This document shows positions 36,216-47,368 of a stretch of DNA of 64,000 nt, piece after piece. The stretch's first letter is position 1, and the number at the start of each line of letters is the position of its first letter. The notes below the pieces were generated by a model. The model had not been told where the DNA came from. It saw only the letters and a program-made list of their open reading frames with translations, and made no database searches. Where the stretch lies: assembly GCF_933775445.1 (NCBI RefSeq), contig NC_065876.1:4154001-4218000 (forward strand). Direction: 5' to 3'. The position numbers and the translations under genes were made by a program. Source of the DNA: Argentina anserina (Eukaryota; Streptophyta; Magnoliopsida; Rosales; Rosaceae).

Positions 36216-38195
36216 TTCGCCAACTGTTATCGTAAACTTAAACGGGATCGAGCGAAGCTTTATAGTAACCATTACCTGCTAGTCTGTTTATCCGGGAAGG
36301 TTGTGTAGCCCCTGGGTTCTGACCGTATGACTTTGGTTACGTTTGGTGCAGCTTATAAGTTACTTTATTTATAAGCCAAAGTGAAATTGGTGTTTTGTAA
36401 GGACATGAAAAGTCACTTAACTTAAAAGTATCTATAAGCCATAGATGCTTTTAGCAGATAAGCATAAGTCAGTACTACATTCCTTTTAGAAATAAGCATA
36501 AGTCGAAAAACATGGAGCTTTTGGCCCGAATTAATGATATTTTTGTAATTACATTGGGTACCCTCGCGGAGATGAAAGAATTACAACCCAACCTCCCCTC
36601 TTTTCTGAAGTCTTCTTCTCACTTCTTTGTTGACTCTCTTTGCGCGTTGTTCCTCCATTACCGCACCTCCTCTTCTATGTTGCCTTTGGCCTACTTAAGT
36701 TCAGTAATCAACAATTCTGATTTCATGGGGTTGATTTTTTTACTTTATTCAGTTTCATCTTTCTTTGATTTTCATGATCATTCCAGATCAGTTTTGCTGT
36801 GGGTTTAAGGGATATAAGTAGTAGAGATTGTGATTTTGTATAATATAGGATGTGTGATCGACATGTCGTAGATTATCATTCCAAATAGGGATGGTGTAGA
36901 TTGTGTTGGAATCTTTGTGAATCGAACTTGGCTTTTGTTTGGGTTCTGGTGTTTCTTTTAGGTTCTTGTGAATTCATATGTTCTAGTTATGCTGAAGTCT
37001 GGAGGTTCAAATGGATATGAGGAAATATTAGATGAGAAGCATTTCTCGGGTTTTGTTTTTTCCTGTAAGGATTGAAAACGAAATGTTGCTGAGTAGCATG
37101 AATGAGATGTAAGCTATACCATATGTATCTGGTGATTGAACTTAGTTGGTACCTGGGATCTGTTCTATTTGTGGTTTGATAGGTTTTTGAGCAACCTATA
37201 TACATATGCTCTGATGGATAAATTCAGTTTAATTTCAGCGCAGATCTTTATTAATGTTTTCTAAGACTAAATTTTCATTTCTTGATGTGGCCGCTACTTT
37301 TTTGAAATCGGGAATGTATATATATATATATATATATATTGCCTTTATCTATATTTGGATCATACCACTGTTAATACACTAGTTTTATTCTGAGTTTGTA
37401 GTTGAAGTTTCACTTACAGTTCGGTTGTGGATAAATTTTGCAGTGGGTTATTGTTCCTTCTATGGGAAAAAGATGGACCCGAAGCCAGGACGCTGCAGGA
37501 TATTGGCCCATGTAACACTAAGTGATGACGGTTATAACAGCTATGACAATTATTCGGATTTTCAGAACTTAATATGTGCTGCCTTTTTCCTGTGATCGTT
37601 TGATAGAACTTGATATGTGTTCCCTTTTCCTTTGATTGTTTCTGCTGTTAATGTCAACCAGTTACCAGTTCTCAATTTTCTGTATTTAATGCAATTATAG
37701 ATTACACACATCAGTATGCAGTGAATTCATTGTAGGTTTAATAAAAGTCTAATGAGATATCATTTGTAACAAGTCAGAGTTAGGAAAAAGCTATTAGTTT
37801 TGTTGCCAAACAAATTTTTATCCGGCATGAGTCTTATTTTAGGAGATCAATGTGAACAATAGCAACACTGAGAATAATGTGAAGGTAGTGTATTACATAT
37901 TGCTTTGCATTTGGATGCAAAAGTTTAGTGCTTTATATTGGGAGTTCTTAAAGTAGCTGAAGGTATATAAAAATTTGTTTGAGTAATTTGAAATTCTATT
38001 GGGACGAATGTACTAGTAGTTGCTGAAAGAAAATTAAGAGATAGTGGACAACTTGTAGTCATTCATTGAGAAATCCTAAACCTTTAAATGAATCCGGTTT
38101 TTGTGATATGCCATTATAATTCAGTGGCTTATGAAGTAGGAAGTTTTCTATGCTTGTGTCCTTGTTTCCTAAACCATTACAATTGATCGATATGA
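36216..38195. other. noncoding, intron-like
   Basis: T-rich sequence resembling plant UTR and intron. Includes a (TA)n run at 37315-37340. I see no exon. 36345-36510 has repeated CTTATAAG/ATAAGCATAAGTC words like a small degenerate MITE. Confidence 0.35.
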
Positions 38196-38203
38196 ATTTT
38201 ACC

Positions 38204-38755
38204 TAGGGCTGTCAATTTCGACACGACCCGATAACACGACTCAAAACCCGCACGAAATAAAGCGGGTTGAACCCGCACGATTAAAAAGCGGGTCAGCGGC
38301 GGGTCAACCCGCCATGACCCATTTAATAAACGGGTCAACGACGGATTAACCCGCTAACACAAAATGAACCCGCATGACACATTTAATAAAAGAGTCGAAC
38401 TAAATTCTATATAAAATGCGCGTACACAAGCTATTTAAAATAGTAATATTATATGTATATAAAGGTTTAGTAATTTTTTTCTCATTTTGAACTAGAATTT
38501 TGGGTAATACAATGATTTTTTTTATTTGATTATTGTTTTAGTTAGTTATCTTGTCTAAAACGACAAATATATTTATTAAATGGGTTAAATGGGTTGAAAA
38601 CGAGTAACCCGTTTAATAAATAGGTTGGGTTTGGGTTTAAATTTTTGACACGATTATTAAATGGATTGGGTTTGGGTTTGGGTTTACATTTTATAACACG
38701 CGAGACATCTTGACCCGATACGAACCCAACCCAACATGACCCATTGACAGCCCTA
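38204..38755. mobile_element. hAT MITE, TAGGGCTGTCAAT ends, perfect 8-bp target duplication
   Basis: Ends TAGGGCTGTCAAT on both sides (inverted); flanks are ATTTTACC at 38196-38203 and again at 38756-38763. The interior carries many GGGTCAACCCG, AACCCGC and TTTGGGTTT words near both ends. 552 bp, noncoding. Confidence 0.93.
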
Positions 38756-39392
38756 ATTTTACCATTGTTTGCTTCTTTGGTTTATTTGAAACGGTGCTTG
38801 TTCGGGAGGTTTGTATAGGTACTTTCTGGATGGAGAAATATGTAATCAAGAATTTGTTTTGTTATATCTGATGTTGTTTAAGTAGGGACCTTTCTAATAT
38901 AGGTTGAATCAAAAGCAAATCAGTGCTAACTATGTTGTTTATGTGATTATTAAAATTCACATTAAGATCAGATTGTACTTTGTTACATTGATAATTTAAA
39001 GAATTTATGTATTAACTATTCAACACCAATTGAAGCGGGCATCAGATGCAAACAATGACTACAAGAGTTTGGGGATAATGCACTTATTGCTTATGGTAAT
39101 TTTGTTAGAAGTACTGAAATCACAATGTGAACATCCTGGCCAAAAAGCTAGTAAAGTGAAGATGATCATATTATAGTTGTGTTCCTATCATGGTTGTGTT
39201 CGGGACCAGGGGCGGAACTAGGAATTCAAGATGGGTATGGCTACTTTTATGCATACAAATTTTTGTTTGAGGTTTGGAACCCAATGGGAGGCTCATCCTC
39301 ACGCCTTTAATATTTAAATTCAAAAATACAACAGGAGGGACATAAAACCAAAACCCTGTAAATTTAAAATAACAACAATCATAATATAAAAA

Positions 39393-41897
39393 CTAACCGA
39401 ATGATACCCTCCGAGGTCCTAACTTTGTAAACTCCTCAATTACATCATCATTGTGAACACTATCAACAAACTCTTTCTCAATGTAGAGAACCATCAAATC
39501 ATCAAGAAAGTCATCTTCCATCCTATTTCGAAGTCTAGTTTTTAAAATATTCATAGATGAAAATGCTCTCTCGGTAGTTGCTGTAGATACTGGCAGAGTT
39601 AATACAAGACATATCAATCTATAAAGAATTGGAAAAAAATCCAATTTTCTTGATTCAACTAACCGCCGACATAAATCAGACATAGAAGTTGTATTTGCAA
39701 ATCTTAGATCACTCTGAACATCTGATAGAAAAAATCCACACTCCATCTCTAGAGCAAGCATATCACCTGCAGAAAAATCCATAGGGTAAAATCTCAAAGC
39801 AAGAGAGCAAACATCTTCAGGCTTGAATGCCTGAAAATTATCATGCGGATCAAATGTAGAACTAAGAGTAAGGAGCTCCAACGACTGATCTGGGAATCTA
39901 CTCTCCAACTCTGCCAATTGAACATCTATTAGAGCATTAAGTATATTGATCCGATAATAATGCTCTTTTGTAATATCCTCTGGACAAGCTCGTTCTGTAC
40001 CTTTCTTGTAAGGAGTAGACAAATCTGGAACAATGATATTATGCTCACAACAAAATGATGTTATTCTCAAAATCAAATCATCCCAACCATTATCTCGCAT
40101 GGCTTGAAGCTTTTGTTTTGCAATAGAAAGAACTCTTAAAGCATTTAAGATGTCCATGGTCTTTTTTTGCAATGACTGACAAAGAAAATCAGTAATCTTC
40201 ATGATATCATGCATCAAAAACAAGCAAAACACAAAATCAAATTTCTTCATAGCTTTACCTACACTCTTTGCTTCTCCTTGTATTTTGGGAAGTCCATTAA
40301 TTACCAAATCTGCAAGAGTTTTCTGGGTGGCTCCAAACAATTTTATCAAACTTGAAATCGAGCGAAAATGTGAACCCCAACGAGTAGCCCCTGCCCGTTG
40401 CAAAGTAGTAGTCTGATTAGCCCCCATACCAGTTTCAAGTTTACCTGCAGCCACTAAATCTGCAATTTCCTCTTCTCTAATAACTCTTAACGCTGAATGA
40501 CGTTTTGCAGAAGAGTCAACAAAATTCACAATCACATTTAGAGAAGAAAAGAATTGCCAAACATCATGCACTCCTCTAGATGAGGCAATCAAAGCCAATT
40601 GTAAGCGATGAGCAAAACAGTGCACATAATATGCATATTTACATTCTTCTCTAAACAAAGCTTGTAAACCATTAAACTGACCTCGCATGTTACTAGCACC
40701 ATCATATCCTTGACCCCTCATATTTTCTACTTGAAGATCATATTGAGCAAGCACCTTGGATATCTCATTTTTCAAAGTTTGAGAACAAGTGTCTCCAACA
40801 CAAATAACCTTGAAAAATCGTTCTCTAATAAACCCATGACAATCAACAAAGCGAAGAATGATAGCCATTTGCTCCCTATTAGATACATCAACAGCTTCAT
40901 CAACAAGTATACAAAATTTGGAAGTTCCCACTTCATCACGAATCTTGGTCCTAACTTTGTTACCAAGTATATTTATGATTTGTTTTTGAATAAGTGGAGA
41001 GGTATACTTGGCATTACCAGGGGCATTATCCAAGACTCTTTTTACTTCTAAATTCATCCTCCCAAAAGCATTTTGTACAGCAATGAAATTGTCACCATTT
41101 GATGAATTACTACTCTCATCATGACCTCTAAAAGCACATCCTTGATGTGCCAACAACCTTGCACTCTCTATAGCAGCAACAAGCCGAAGTCGATTATCTA
41201 ATTTTTCCTGTGCTGATTGAGTACTAATCACACTCTCAATGTGCTTAGACGGGTTTCTTAGAACTTCCCATTGACGCATATAAGCATTATGTGGAGAATT
41301 GAGGGCTCCCACATGCTTAAGAAGACCTGACTTCTTTGAATTGACATTCTTCCAACTATTAAACCCATCCGTAGTGAATGCCGGATGGTGGGATGGATAA
41401 CTATCAAATAGGAAACAAGGAAAACAAAATGTTTTGTCCACCTCTACAGAATACTCAAGCCACGACCAATCTTTAAACCATTTATGACAAAATCTTCGAC
41501 CCTGCCCTCCATCCCAAGAAGATGGATAACTACTTAAGTAGGGTTGATATGGTCCTAAGACAACATAAGCTCTCCGAACATTATCACGGAATTTGAAAGG
41601 ATATTGGCCTATTGGTTGTCTTAATCCTGGGTCACGTTGAAGAGAAGTGAAATCAATATTGGTTTGCTCCCCAATTATATCATTATGATCCTCTTCTAAT
41701 GGAACAGATGGAGACTCTTCTAGTGGACTAGATGGAGAAGACTCTAAAAGAATATTATTCATTGAACTAACATTTTCATTTCTACTCCCAACCTCACTTC
41801 TAATCTCATTTCTCCCACTTCCACTCTCACTACTTTGATCCCTCACAAACCATGAAAGAAGATTTTTTAACCGTTTCGGCTCTCTGTTATCCGTCAT
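39393..41897 (-). CDS. hAT transposase, TTF-zinc-finger/ZMYM1-like
   Basis: 834 residues from the ATG at 41897 (an upstream TTG at 41906 is in frame but not a plausible start). In order: acidic, serine-rich N-terminus; TTF-type zinc finger region (about 100-200; GRRFCHKWFKDW, FCFPCFLF, SGLLKHVG); a DUF4371-like catalytic core with ILVDEAVDVSN (about 330), GYDGASNMRG (about 398), YYVHCFAHRLQLAL and RWGSHF; and the hAT C-terminal dimerisation domain, LPVSTATTERAFSSMN (about 770) and RLRNRMEDDFLDDLMV. hAT transposases cut and paste DNA with a DDE/RNase H-like core and leave 8-bp duplications, as seen around this element. The frame has no stop or shift over 2.5 kb, which suggests recent or current activity. 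No separate second gene is evident. The upstream 1.3 kb (41898-43229) probably holds leader and introns. Confidence 0.93.
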   Translation of the reverse strand: MTDNREPKRLKNLLSWFVRDQSSESGSGRNEIRSEVGSRNENVSSMNNILLESSPSSPLEESPSVPLEEDHNDIIGEQTNIDFTSLQRDPGLRQPIGQYPFKFRDNVRRAYVVLGPYQPYLSSYPSSWDGGQGRRFCHKWFKDWSWLEYSVEVDKTFCFPCFLFDSYPSHHPAFTTDGFNSWKNVNSKKSGLLKHVGALNSPHNAYMRQWEVLRNPSKHIESVISTQSAQEKLDNRLRLVAAIESARLLAHQGCAFRGHDESSNSSNGDNFIAVQNAFGRMNLEVKRVLDNAPGNAKYTSPLIQKQIINILGNKVRTKIRDEVGTSKFCILVDEAVDVSNREQMAIILRFVDCHGFIRERFFKVICVGDTCSQTLKNEISKVLAQYDLQVENMRGQGYDGASNMRGQFNGLQALFREECKYAYYVHCFAHRLQLALIASSRGVHDVWQFFSSLNVIVNFVDSSAKRHSALRVIREEEIADLVAAGKLETGMGANQTTTLQRAGATRWGSHFRSISSLIKLFGATQKTLADLVINGLPKIQGEAKSVGKAMKKFDFVFCLFLMHDIMKITDFLCQSLQKKTMDILNALRVLSIAKQKLQAMRDNGWDDLILRITSFCCEHNIIVPDLSTPYKKGTERACPEDITKEHYYRINILNALIDVQLAELESRFPDQSLELLTLSSTFDPHDNFQAFKPEDVCSLALRFYPMDFSAGDMLALEMECGFFLSDVQSDLRFANTTSMSDLCRRLVESRKLDFFPILYRLICLVLTLPVSTATTERAFSSMNILKTRLRNRMEDDFLDDLMVLYIEKEFVDSVHNDDVIEEFTKLGPRRVSFG

Positions 41898-41984
41898 TAT
41901 GCTCAATAAGACAATATGTCAATACCTATAATAATATATGTATGAATGTATCAATATTAGAATTATATGTTTGCTAGGTATGTA

Positions 41985-42058
41985 CCATGGGCAAGGGTCG
42001 AATCCCACACCACTTGGAATCAAAGCAAGTGTTAGACCACTAGACCAACAACTCTCTG
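41985..42058 (-). other. tRNA-like sequence (SINE or dead tRNA) inside the hAT element
   Basis: Minus strand carries an A-box-like TGGTCTAGTGGTCTAACAC and a B-box-like GGGATTCGACCC about 35 bp apart, with an ACTTG...CAAGT stem between. The anticodon loop would have nine bases instead of seven, so it is not a working tRNA gene. Confidence 0.4.
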
Positions 42059-43237
42059 GTACACTAAGGCTCTAAGTCATCATACAGAAATCCTACAATT
42101 AAAAAGAAAGAAAGTATAAGAACTCACAAAAGCTGTCATATCAGCAGTGCTTTGTTTCGGGTCTTCTGCATCATGTCCATCCTGCCAAAACTAAAAAAAT
42201 GAGCTACTTTAATAAAAGGCCATGCATAACATTAGTACTTTAGTAATTAGTACACTACATACTAATTACTTAGTTCACAGGCTAGGATTAGGTAGATACA
42301 AATGCCTCAGTTGCTCCATATTACAAAACTCGCATCTGATTTTAACATCAAAATTGAAACGTAAATCTAATATGAAGAGGATGATGAATGAAAATTACTA
42401 TATGCATTATTTGGGTGAAGTATCCGTTGCTAGCTCTGGTAAATAAGTTCTGGTGAGTCCATTATTGTTCACCCAAAAACGTTGCCAAACCTTTCAACAG
42501 GGTTGCAGCTTTGGGGTTTCAACTTTCAACACACGAAAGGAACAAAACCCTCACTTAGTAAATGCGAAACTGTATTTCAAAAAAATGCAATTCTTAATCT
42601 AAAATGCAACAAAGAGCTGCACAATGTGGTAACTTAGAGCCCACCATTGTCCCGCAAAGGCATACCACACATTTTAGAAGACATCTGCGCAGGAATCTCA
42701 AGACATCTCAATGGCATACCAGAAGGAGCAGCAGAAACATTCAAACATTACTATTGACTATGAAAACAGAAAAAAAATCTACATCTTGCTTCAAGCGTTC
42801 TCAAAGTAGTTATCACAGCAGCTATAAACCACATAAGCACAATATGATAGATTAACCTGATGAATTATACTCAAACTAGTCTGTACCATACTGATTAACT
42901 CATTTTCTCAGTTCCCAAAACTGCTCAGAAACCAAATAGAAATTCTGGGAAACACCTGGAATCAAATAACAGATCGGAGACAAGTTCAGTGAGAGAGAAA
43001 AAGAAATTCAGCAGACTAGTGATGAACTCTAACCTTGGCAAGCATGTCCACTGACCCACATCACACAACTGAGGAAGAAAGTCGGCGGAATAAAAGTTGA
43101 GGTTAGGTATAAATTTTTTTTTCTTGGTTGCAGGGCTAATATAGATAATATACATATAGTTGGGGGTATTTTAGCTAAAATTTCGGATGGGCTATAGCCC
43201 TACCAGCCCGCCACTTACTTCCGTCCCTGTTCGGGAC

Positions 43238-43905
43238 GATATGGGTAAAATCTATTAAAATCCAAATAAATTATGCTAAAAGAATATAGTAAATCTATAT
43301 AGAATTAAAACAATCCGTGGAGTCTACACATCCTATAAGAATCCATGGATTATTATAAGTTTGACAGAATTATTTAAAATCTAGATTGAATACACCCCCA
43401 TACTTCATGACAAATACAAGAAAAAAAATTGTCAACAAAGTACGAAATGAAAAGTTCATTGTTACAAAGAATTTATTGTTGCTGACTTGTTGTAAAAAGT
43501 ATCTAGAGATTCATGGTCATTAACTTAATACATGAATCATTGGATGTACTAATTAAGCATCCGTTTTTAACGTATCAAGAGGAATTATATAAAACTAGAG
43601 GAAATAGCTATGAGGTTAAAAAAAGAAAGAAAAAAAAGATTTGAAATCATTTGATGTCTAACACAAAACATAAATCAGTTTAAGTTTACTACTCTGCACA
43701 ACTTATGATACTAAAAATCACTTATAAAAAATCAGTTTATCAAACAGTCAACTACTATATTTATCAGCAATTTATTCTAAAAAAAAACATAAATCAACTT
43801 TTCTTATAATTCACCGCTAAGACAAACGCAATCTTTATCACTTGGTTCGGGATCAGTGATCATTATACTTAAATTTTTCGACTCTTTTTTCCTTGTCTAT
43901 GTTCC
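43238..43905. other. intergenic, upstream of PAM16
   Basis: AT-rich, no gene. The final part is the likely PAM16 promoter, but I see no convincing TATA box. Confidence 0.4.
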
Positions 43906-44718
43906 TCTCCTCTCTCTCTCTCTCTCTCTCTCTTTCTGAAACCCTAAACCCCCAATTTTCTACAATCACAAATCAGACCTTTCATTGAAATTCCGTCTGT
44001 AAGTAAGTCTCTCTCTCTCTCTCTCCATTGAAATTGGTTATTCATTTTGAATCTCCCAACTGGGTTCTTTATGGCATTCAGGGATTAGGTACGTGGAAAT
44101 TCAGCTCTTTTTTTATCAATACTCAAATTTTATGTCTTTCTATTCCTCTCATTAAAAAGCTTATTTCTTCCTAGCTGTTTTTCATATGTGAGTGCTTAAT
44201 TTCTTTGATTTAGGATGTATACTCTGAGACCAATTGATTATTTACTTGGGTTATTTGCAATTAAAATTTATTAAAATGAATCAAATACTTTGGAGGTCAT
44301 GGTTTTCAATTCATGGGTGGTTTAGTTTCTCAAATGGGGTTGTTGATTTAAAAAGTTTGAATCTTGGGCCAAGGCTTCTGTTTATTTCATTGAATGGCAG
44401 CTTTAGTTTCAAATTAAGTATTTGTCAGAATAAAACAATCTCTAATAGATTCTGTAGATTAATAACTCGGGTTTTACTGAAAATGACTTCTATAGATCAG
44501 CTGATAAAATAAATTGCCAGCTTGAATGATGTGGATAATGAGGATTCTGATGCATGGTACCTTATCTCTGAATTGAGTGCTTTTTGGTTGTATTTTTTTT
44601 GAGTTTGTGCATCCCTGTATCTTACATGGTCATTGTGCTACTGTAGGTTGCTTGGATCTTCACGTGGTTCTGCTGCTACTATATCTACTGGGTTTTGTTG
44701 GCTTCATTTTCTTAAGAT
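43906..44718 (+). promoter_or_regulatory. PAM16: PAM16 5' UTR with leader introns
   Basis: A (CT)n run at 43910-43933, then AAACCCTAAACCCCC typical of plant housekeeping leaders, and a donor CGTCT|GTAAGT at 43998/43999. A second leader exon starts after the acceptor CTGTAG at 44646 and runs into the start codon at 44719. Exon limits are read from splice motifs only. Confidence 0.55.
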
Positions 44719-45624
44719 ATGGTAGGTATACTAAATTTATATTGCTGATAGAGTTTATCGGTTTTAATTCAACCTCACCCTATCAGAGTTGGCCTCTTTC
44801 CTTTTGATCTGTTGTTATGAACTGTGAGGCTAAGTTGTTATTTTTTGCATACAGGCCACAAAGCTTCTTGCAAACTTGCTTGTGGTTGGCTCAGGGGTGT
44901 TGGCCAGGGCTTTTGTTCAAGCATACCGCCAGGCTCTTACAAGTATGTTTTCTGTGAATCCCAAATTTACAGAGTAAATTGTCTAGTTATCTCATTAAAG
45001 CCACAGGGAGTGTACACCTACCATGCTTAGTCCGTGTTTATTTTCTTGCTTTATTGTTACAGTCCCATGCACCATATGAGAATTTAGATTCATTTTGAAA
45101 TAACAAAATTACTGAATGCAGACGCCTCAAAGAGTGGCGTCATGCTTAGTCCGTGTTTATTTTCTTGCTTTATTGTTACAGTCCCATGCACTATATGAGA
45201 ATTTAGATTTATTTTGAAACAACAAAAGTTACTGATTGCAGATGCCTCAAAGAGTGGTGTTGCTCAGGAAGCAGCACAGGGGATTAGGAGAGCAAGCAAA
45301 ACTATGGCTGAAGGAGAGGCAAGGCAGGTATTAGGTGTCACAGAGCATGCATCATGGGAGGAGATTGTGCAGGTTTTGCCTGAATTTCATTGTTTTTTTC
45401 GTTCTGCTGGTTGCCTTGTATATAGATGTTAGAATCAAAATTCATTCTGGAAGTTTTGCTTAATCATTGATTGTTGAAACAATTCCTGTCTGCAGCGGTA
45501 TGACAACATGTTTGAGCGGAATGCCAAAAGCGGAAGCTTCTATCTCCAGTCAAAGGTCCACAGAGCTAAAGAATGCTTAGAAAATGTTTACAAAAAGAAG
45601 CCTGAAGGGGTTACTGAGGCATAA
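44719..45624 (+). CDS. PAM16: PAM16/Tim16, mitochondrial presequence-translocase motor subunit
   Basis: Coding exons: 44719-44721 (just the ATG, then GTAGGT), 44855-44942, 45242-45372 and 45496-45624. Phases agree and give 116 residues, the usual size for plant PAM16. The N-terminus reads MATKLLANLLVVGSGVLARA, then FVQAYRQAL, NASKSGVAQEA, a degenerate J-like domain (EARQVLGVTEHASWEEI, RYDNMFERNAKSGSFYLQSK, VHRAKECLENVY). PAM16 pairs with PAM18 at the inner membrane and restrains its stimulation of mitochondrial Hsp70 during protein import; as in the family, the J-like domain lacks an HPD motif. In Arabidopsis a PAM16 homologue (MUSE5) also dampens immunity. Intact and probably expressed. See the duplicated acceptor in intron 2. 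Confidence 0.95.
45022..45260 (+). repeat. 119-bp tandem duplication covering the PAM16 exon 3 acceptor
   Basis: Copies 45022-45140 and 45141-45260 start CATGCTTAGTCCGTG and both end with GCAG, A(C/T)GCCTCAAAGAGTGG. The upstream copy therefore has a complete acceptor and the first 18 bases of exon 3; only the downstream copy continues into the real exon. Confidence 0.95.
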
Positions 45625-46217
45625 CTCTCACGCTTTAGTTCTGGTTGGGATTCCATGTTGCTGAAGCTTTTGATCTGCGAGAGTGATGGTAGAGTACTAT
45701 CTGTGTGGTTGCCTGATGCTCTTATTTTCTCATCTTGCAGCAGGAGCGCTGGTTCCAATCAACAGTTATGCCACTCACTTTCATTGCAGTAACATCAGTT
45801 TCTATTCATATTGAAGATAAATAACATGACCCACCATCAAAAAATTTCCTTCAATTTCTATTGCTAATGCTCATTTCTTGTCTATCGACAACTGCATGTT
45901 TGCACCTCAGATTAATATCAAAGCCTGCGGGTTATACTATTCCACATCCTCCTCCGTTACTCTTCCTTCGCTGTAACTATGCATGTGATATTTCAGTAAA
46001 GGATTGTTTCCTTGAAGTTCATATTACATAATGCACCTTCCACTTATATCAACGCCTGGGGATCACAACGTTCTTGTTCGTATGATACTTCTTCCTGCAC
46101 TGCAAAGTTTCCTCAAGTTCATGTCATTACTTGATCAGGAAAAGTATCACGTCTGTGTTACAAGAAGACTACAATTGGGGTTGAGATCAAAATGATATAT
46201 TCAATGCAACCTGGTCA
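45625..46217 (+). other. PAM16 3' UTR and flank
   Basis: The first ~200 bp after the stop are probably 3' UTR (AAGATAAATAACATG near 45823 is a possible polyadenylation region). The rest shows no feature. Confidence 0.45.
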
Positions 46218-46226
46218 TATTTTATA

Positions 46227-47359
46227 GGCATATTTGCCTATTTGCACCATAAACTTGGTCTTAATTGTCAATTTGCACCCCGAACTTGCATTTGAGTCAA
46301 TTTACCTCCTAAATTTGATAAAAATTGCTGATTTACACTCTGAATTTGCATTTGAGTCAATTTATCACCTAAACTTGGTAAAAATTACCGATTTGCACCA
46401 TATTCGTTAAATTTAATGTTTTCAATCCAATTTGAAGTCACATGTCATGCATTTAAGAGGCAGTATTGTCATTATATATTTATTCATATTGAATAATGAA
46501 ATAAATTAATAAAATTACTTAAGAGGAACATTTGCTACAATGTTTGTTTTTTCGAAACATGTTATTGATTTATATATTTATTATTTTATGTGATATGATA
46601 TGTTTAAAGATATTAGAAAAATATAAATAAATACATTGAAAATTAAAAATAAATGTGTTCCGAGAGAACTACTATTCTATCATTGTGTGTGTCTTAGCCT
46701 TATTAGGTTTCTTGTTAGAGATAGATTCGCATCTCTGTAATAGATTAATACTCCGAATCCTACGAGATTGTGGTTATGTAATGTCTATATATTGGCCTCA
46801 TTATCAATCAATAAACGGTTACGTTCTGTTCTATTACGTCGTTATTATTCTCGTTTTGTTCCTCCTCCAACAATGTGTACATATAAAAATATATTTATAC
46901 ACAACACACTATATTTGAATGGGTGAGTATATTGAATATATAATTCAAAGTATGGTTAAGTATGTAGAAAAAAGATGTAAATAAATAATTTGATTAACAA
47001 AATAATCCTCATTTTAAAAAAAATTATTTGTTTTTAAGAAAAATATAAATAGAAAATGACAACATTACTCCTCATATGCATGATATGTGACGCAAAATTG
47101 GATAGAAACATTTAAATTTAACGATGGGGTGCAAATCGGTAATTTTTACCAAGTTTAGGAGGTAAATTGACTCAAATACAAGTTCAGGGTGTAAATCGGT
47201 AATTTTTACCAAGTTTATGAGGTAAATTGACTCAATACAAGTTCGGGGTGTAAATCGGGAATTTTTACCAAGTTTAAGAGGTAAATTGACTCAAATACAA
47301 ATTTGAGGTGCAAATTGACAATTTCAGTCAAGTTTGAGTTATATTTTGATAATTTTGCT
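46227..47359. mobile_element. Mutator-like non-autonomous element, 9-bp target duplication, nested LTR
   Basis: Flanked by TATTTTATA at 46218-46226 and 47360-47368, a perfect 9-bp duplication typical of Mutator-like elements. Long inverted arms (about 46227-46500 and 47050-47359) contain ~68-bp tandem units, consensus TTTGAGTCAATTTACCTCCTAAACTTGGTAAAAATTACCGATTTGCACC in two lines of evidence: about two units left and four right. The copy of an unrelated LTR sits in the middle. No coding sequence. Confidence 0.85.
46656..46872 (+). repeat. solo LTR of the 12.3-17.4 kb copia family
   Basis: Begins TGTTCCGAGAGAACTACTAT and runs TAGCCTTATTAGGTTTC, GTTAGAGATAGATT, ATTATCAATCAATAA and ends CTCCAACA; the same order as the minus-strand LTR at 17356-17173. 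It lies inside the Mutator-like element, so it arrived later. No matching internal region or second LTR is present, and the flanking duplication is unclear. Confidence 0.8.
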
Positions 47360-47368
47360 TATTTTATA

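Larger units (their letters stand above)
39207..43229 (-). mobile_element. full-length hAT transposon with uninterrupted transposase
   Basis: Terminal inverted repeats CAGGGGCGGAACTA (left) and CAGGGACGGAAGTA (right, reverse-complemented), flanked by the perfect 8-bp duplication TTCGGGAC at 39199-39206 and 43230-43237. 4,023 bp. It carries one long transposase gene on the minus strand. The empty site would read GTGTTCGGGACGATATGGG. Confidence 0.95.

Noticed and set aside
41898..41906. Transposase start at 41906
   Set aside because: The codon is TTG; the ATG at 41897 is three codons downstream.
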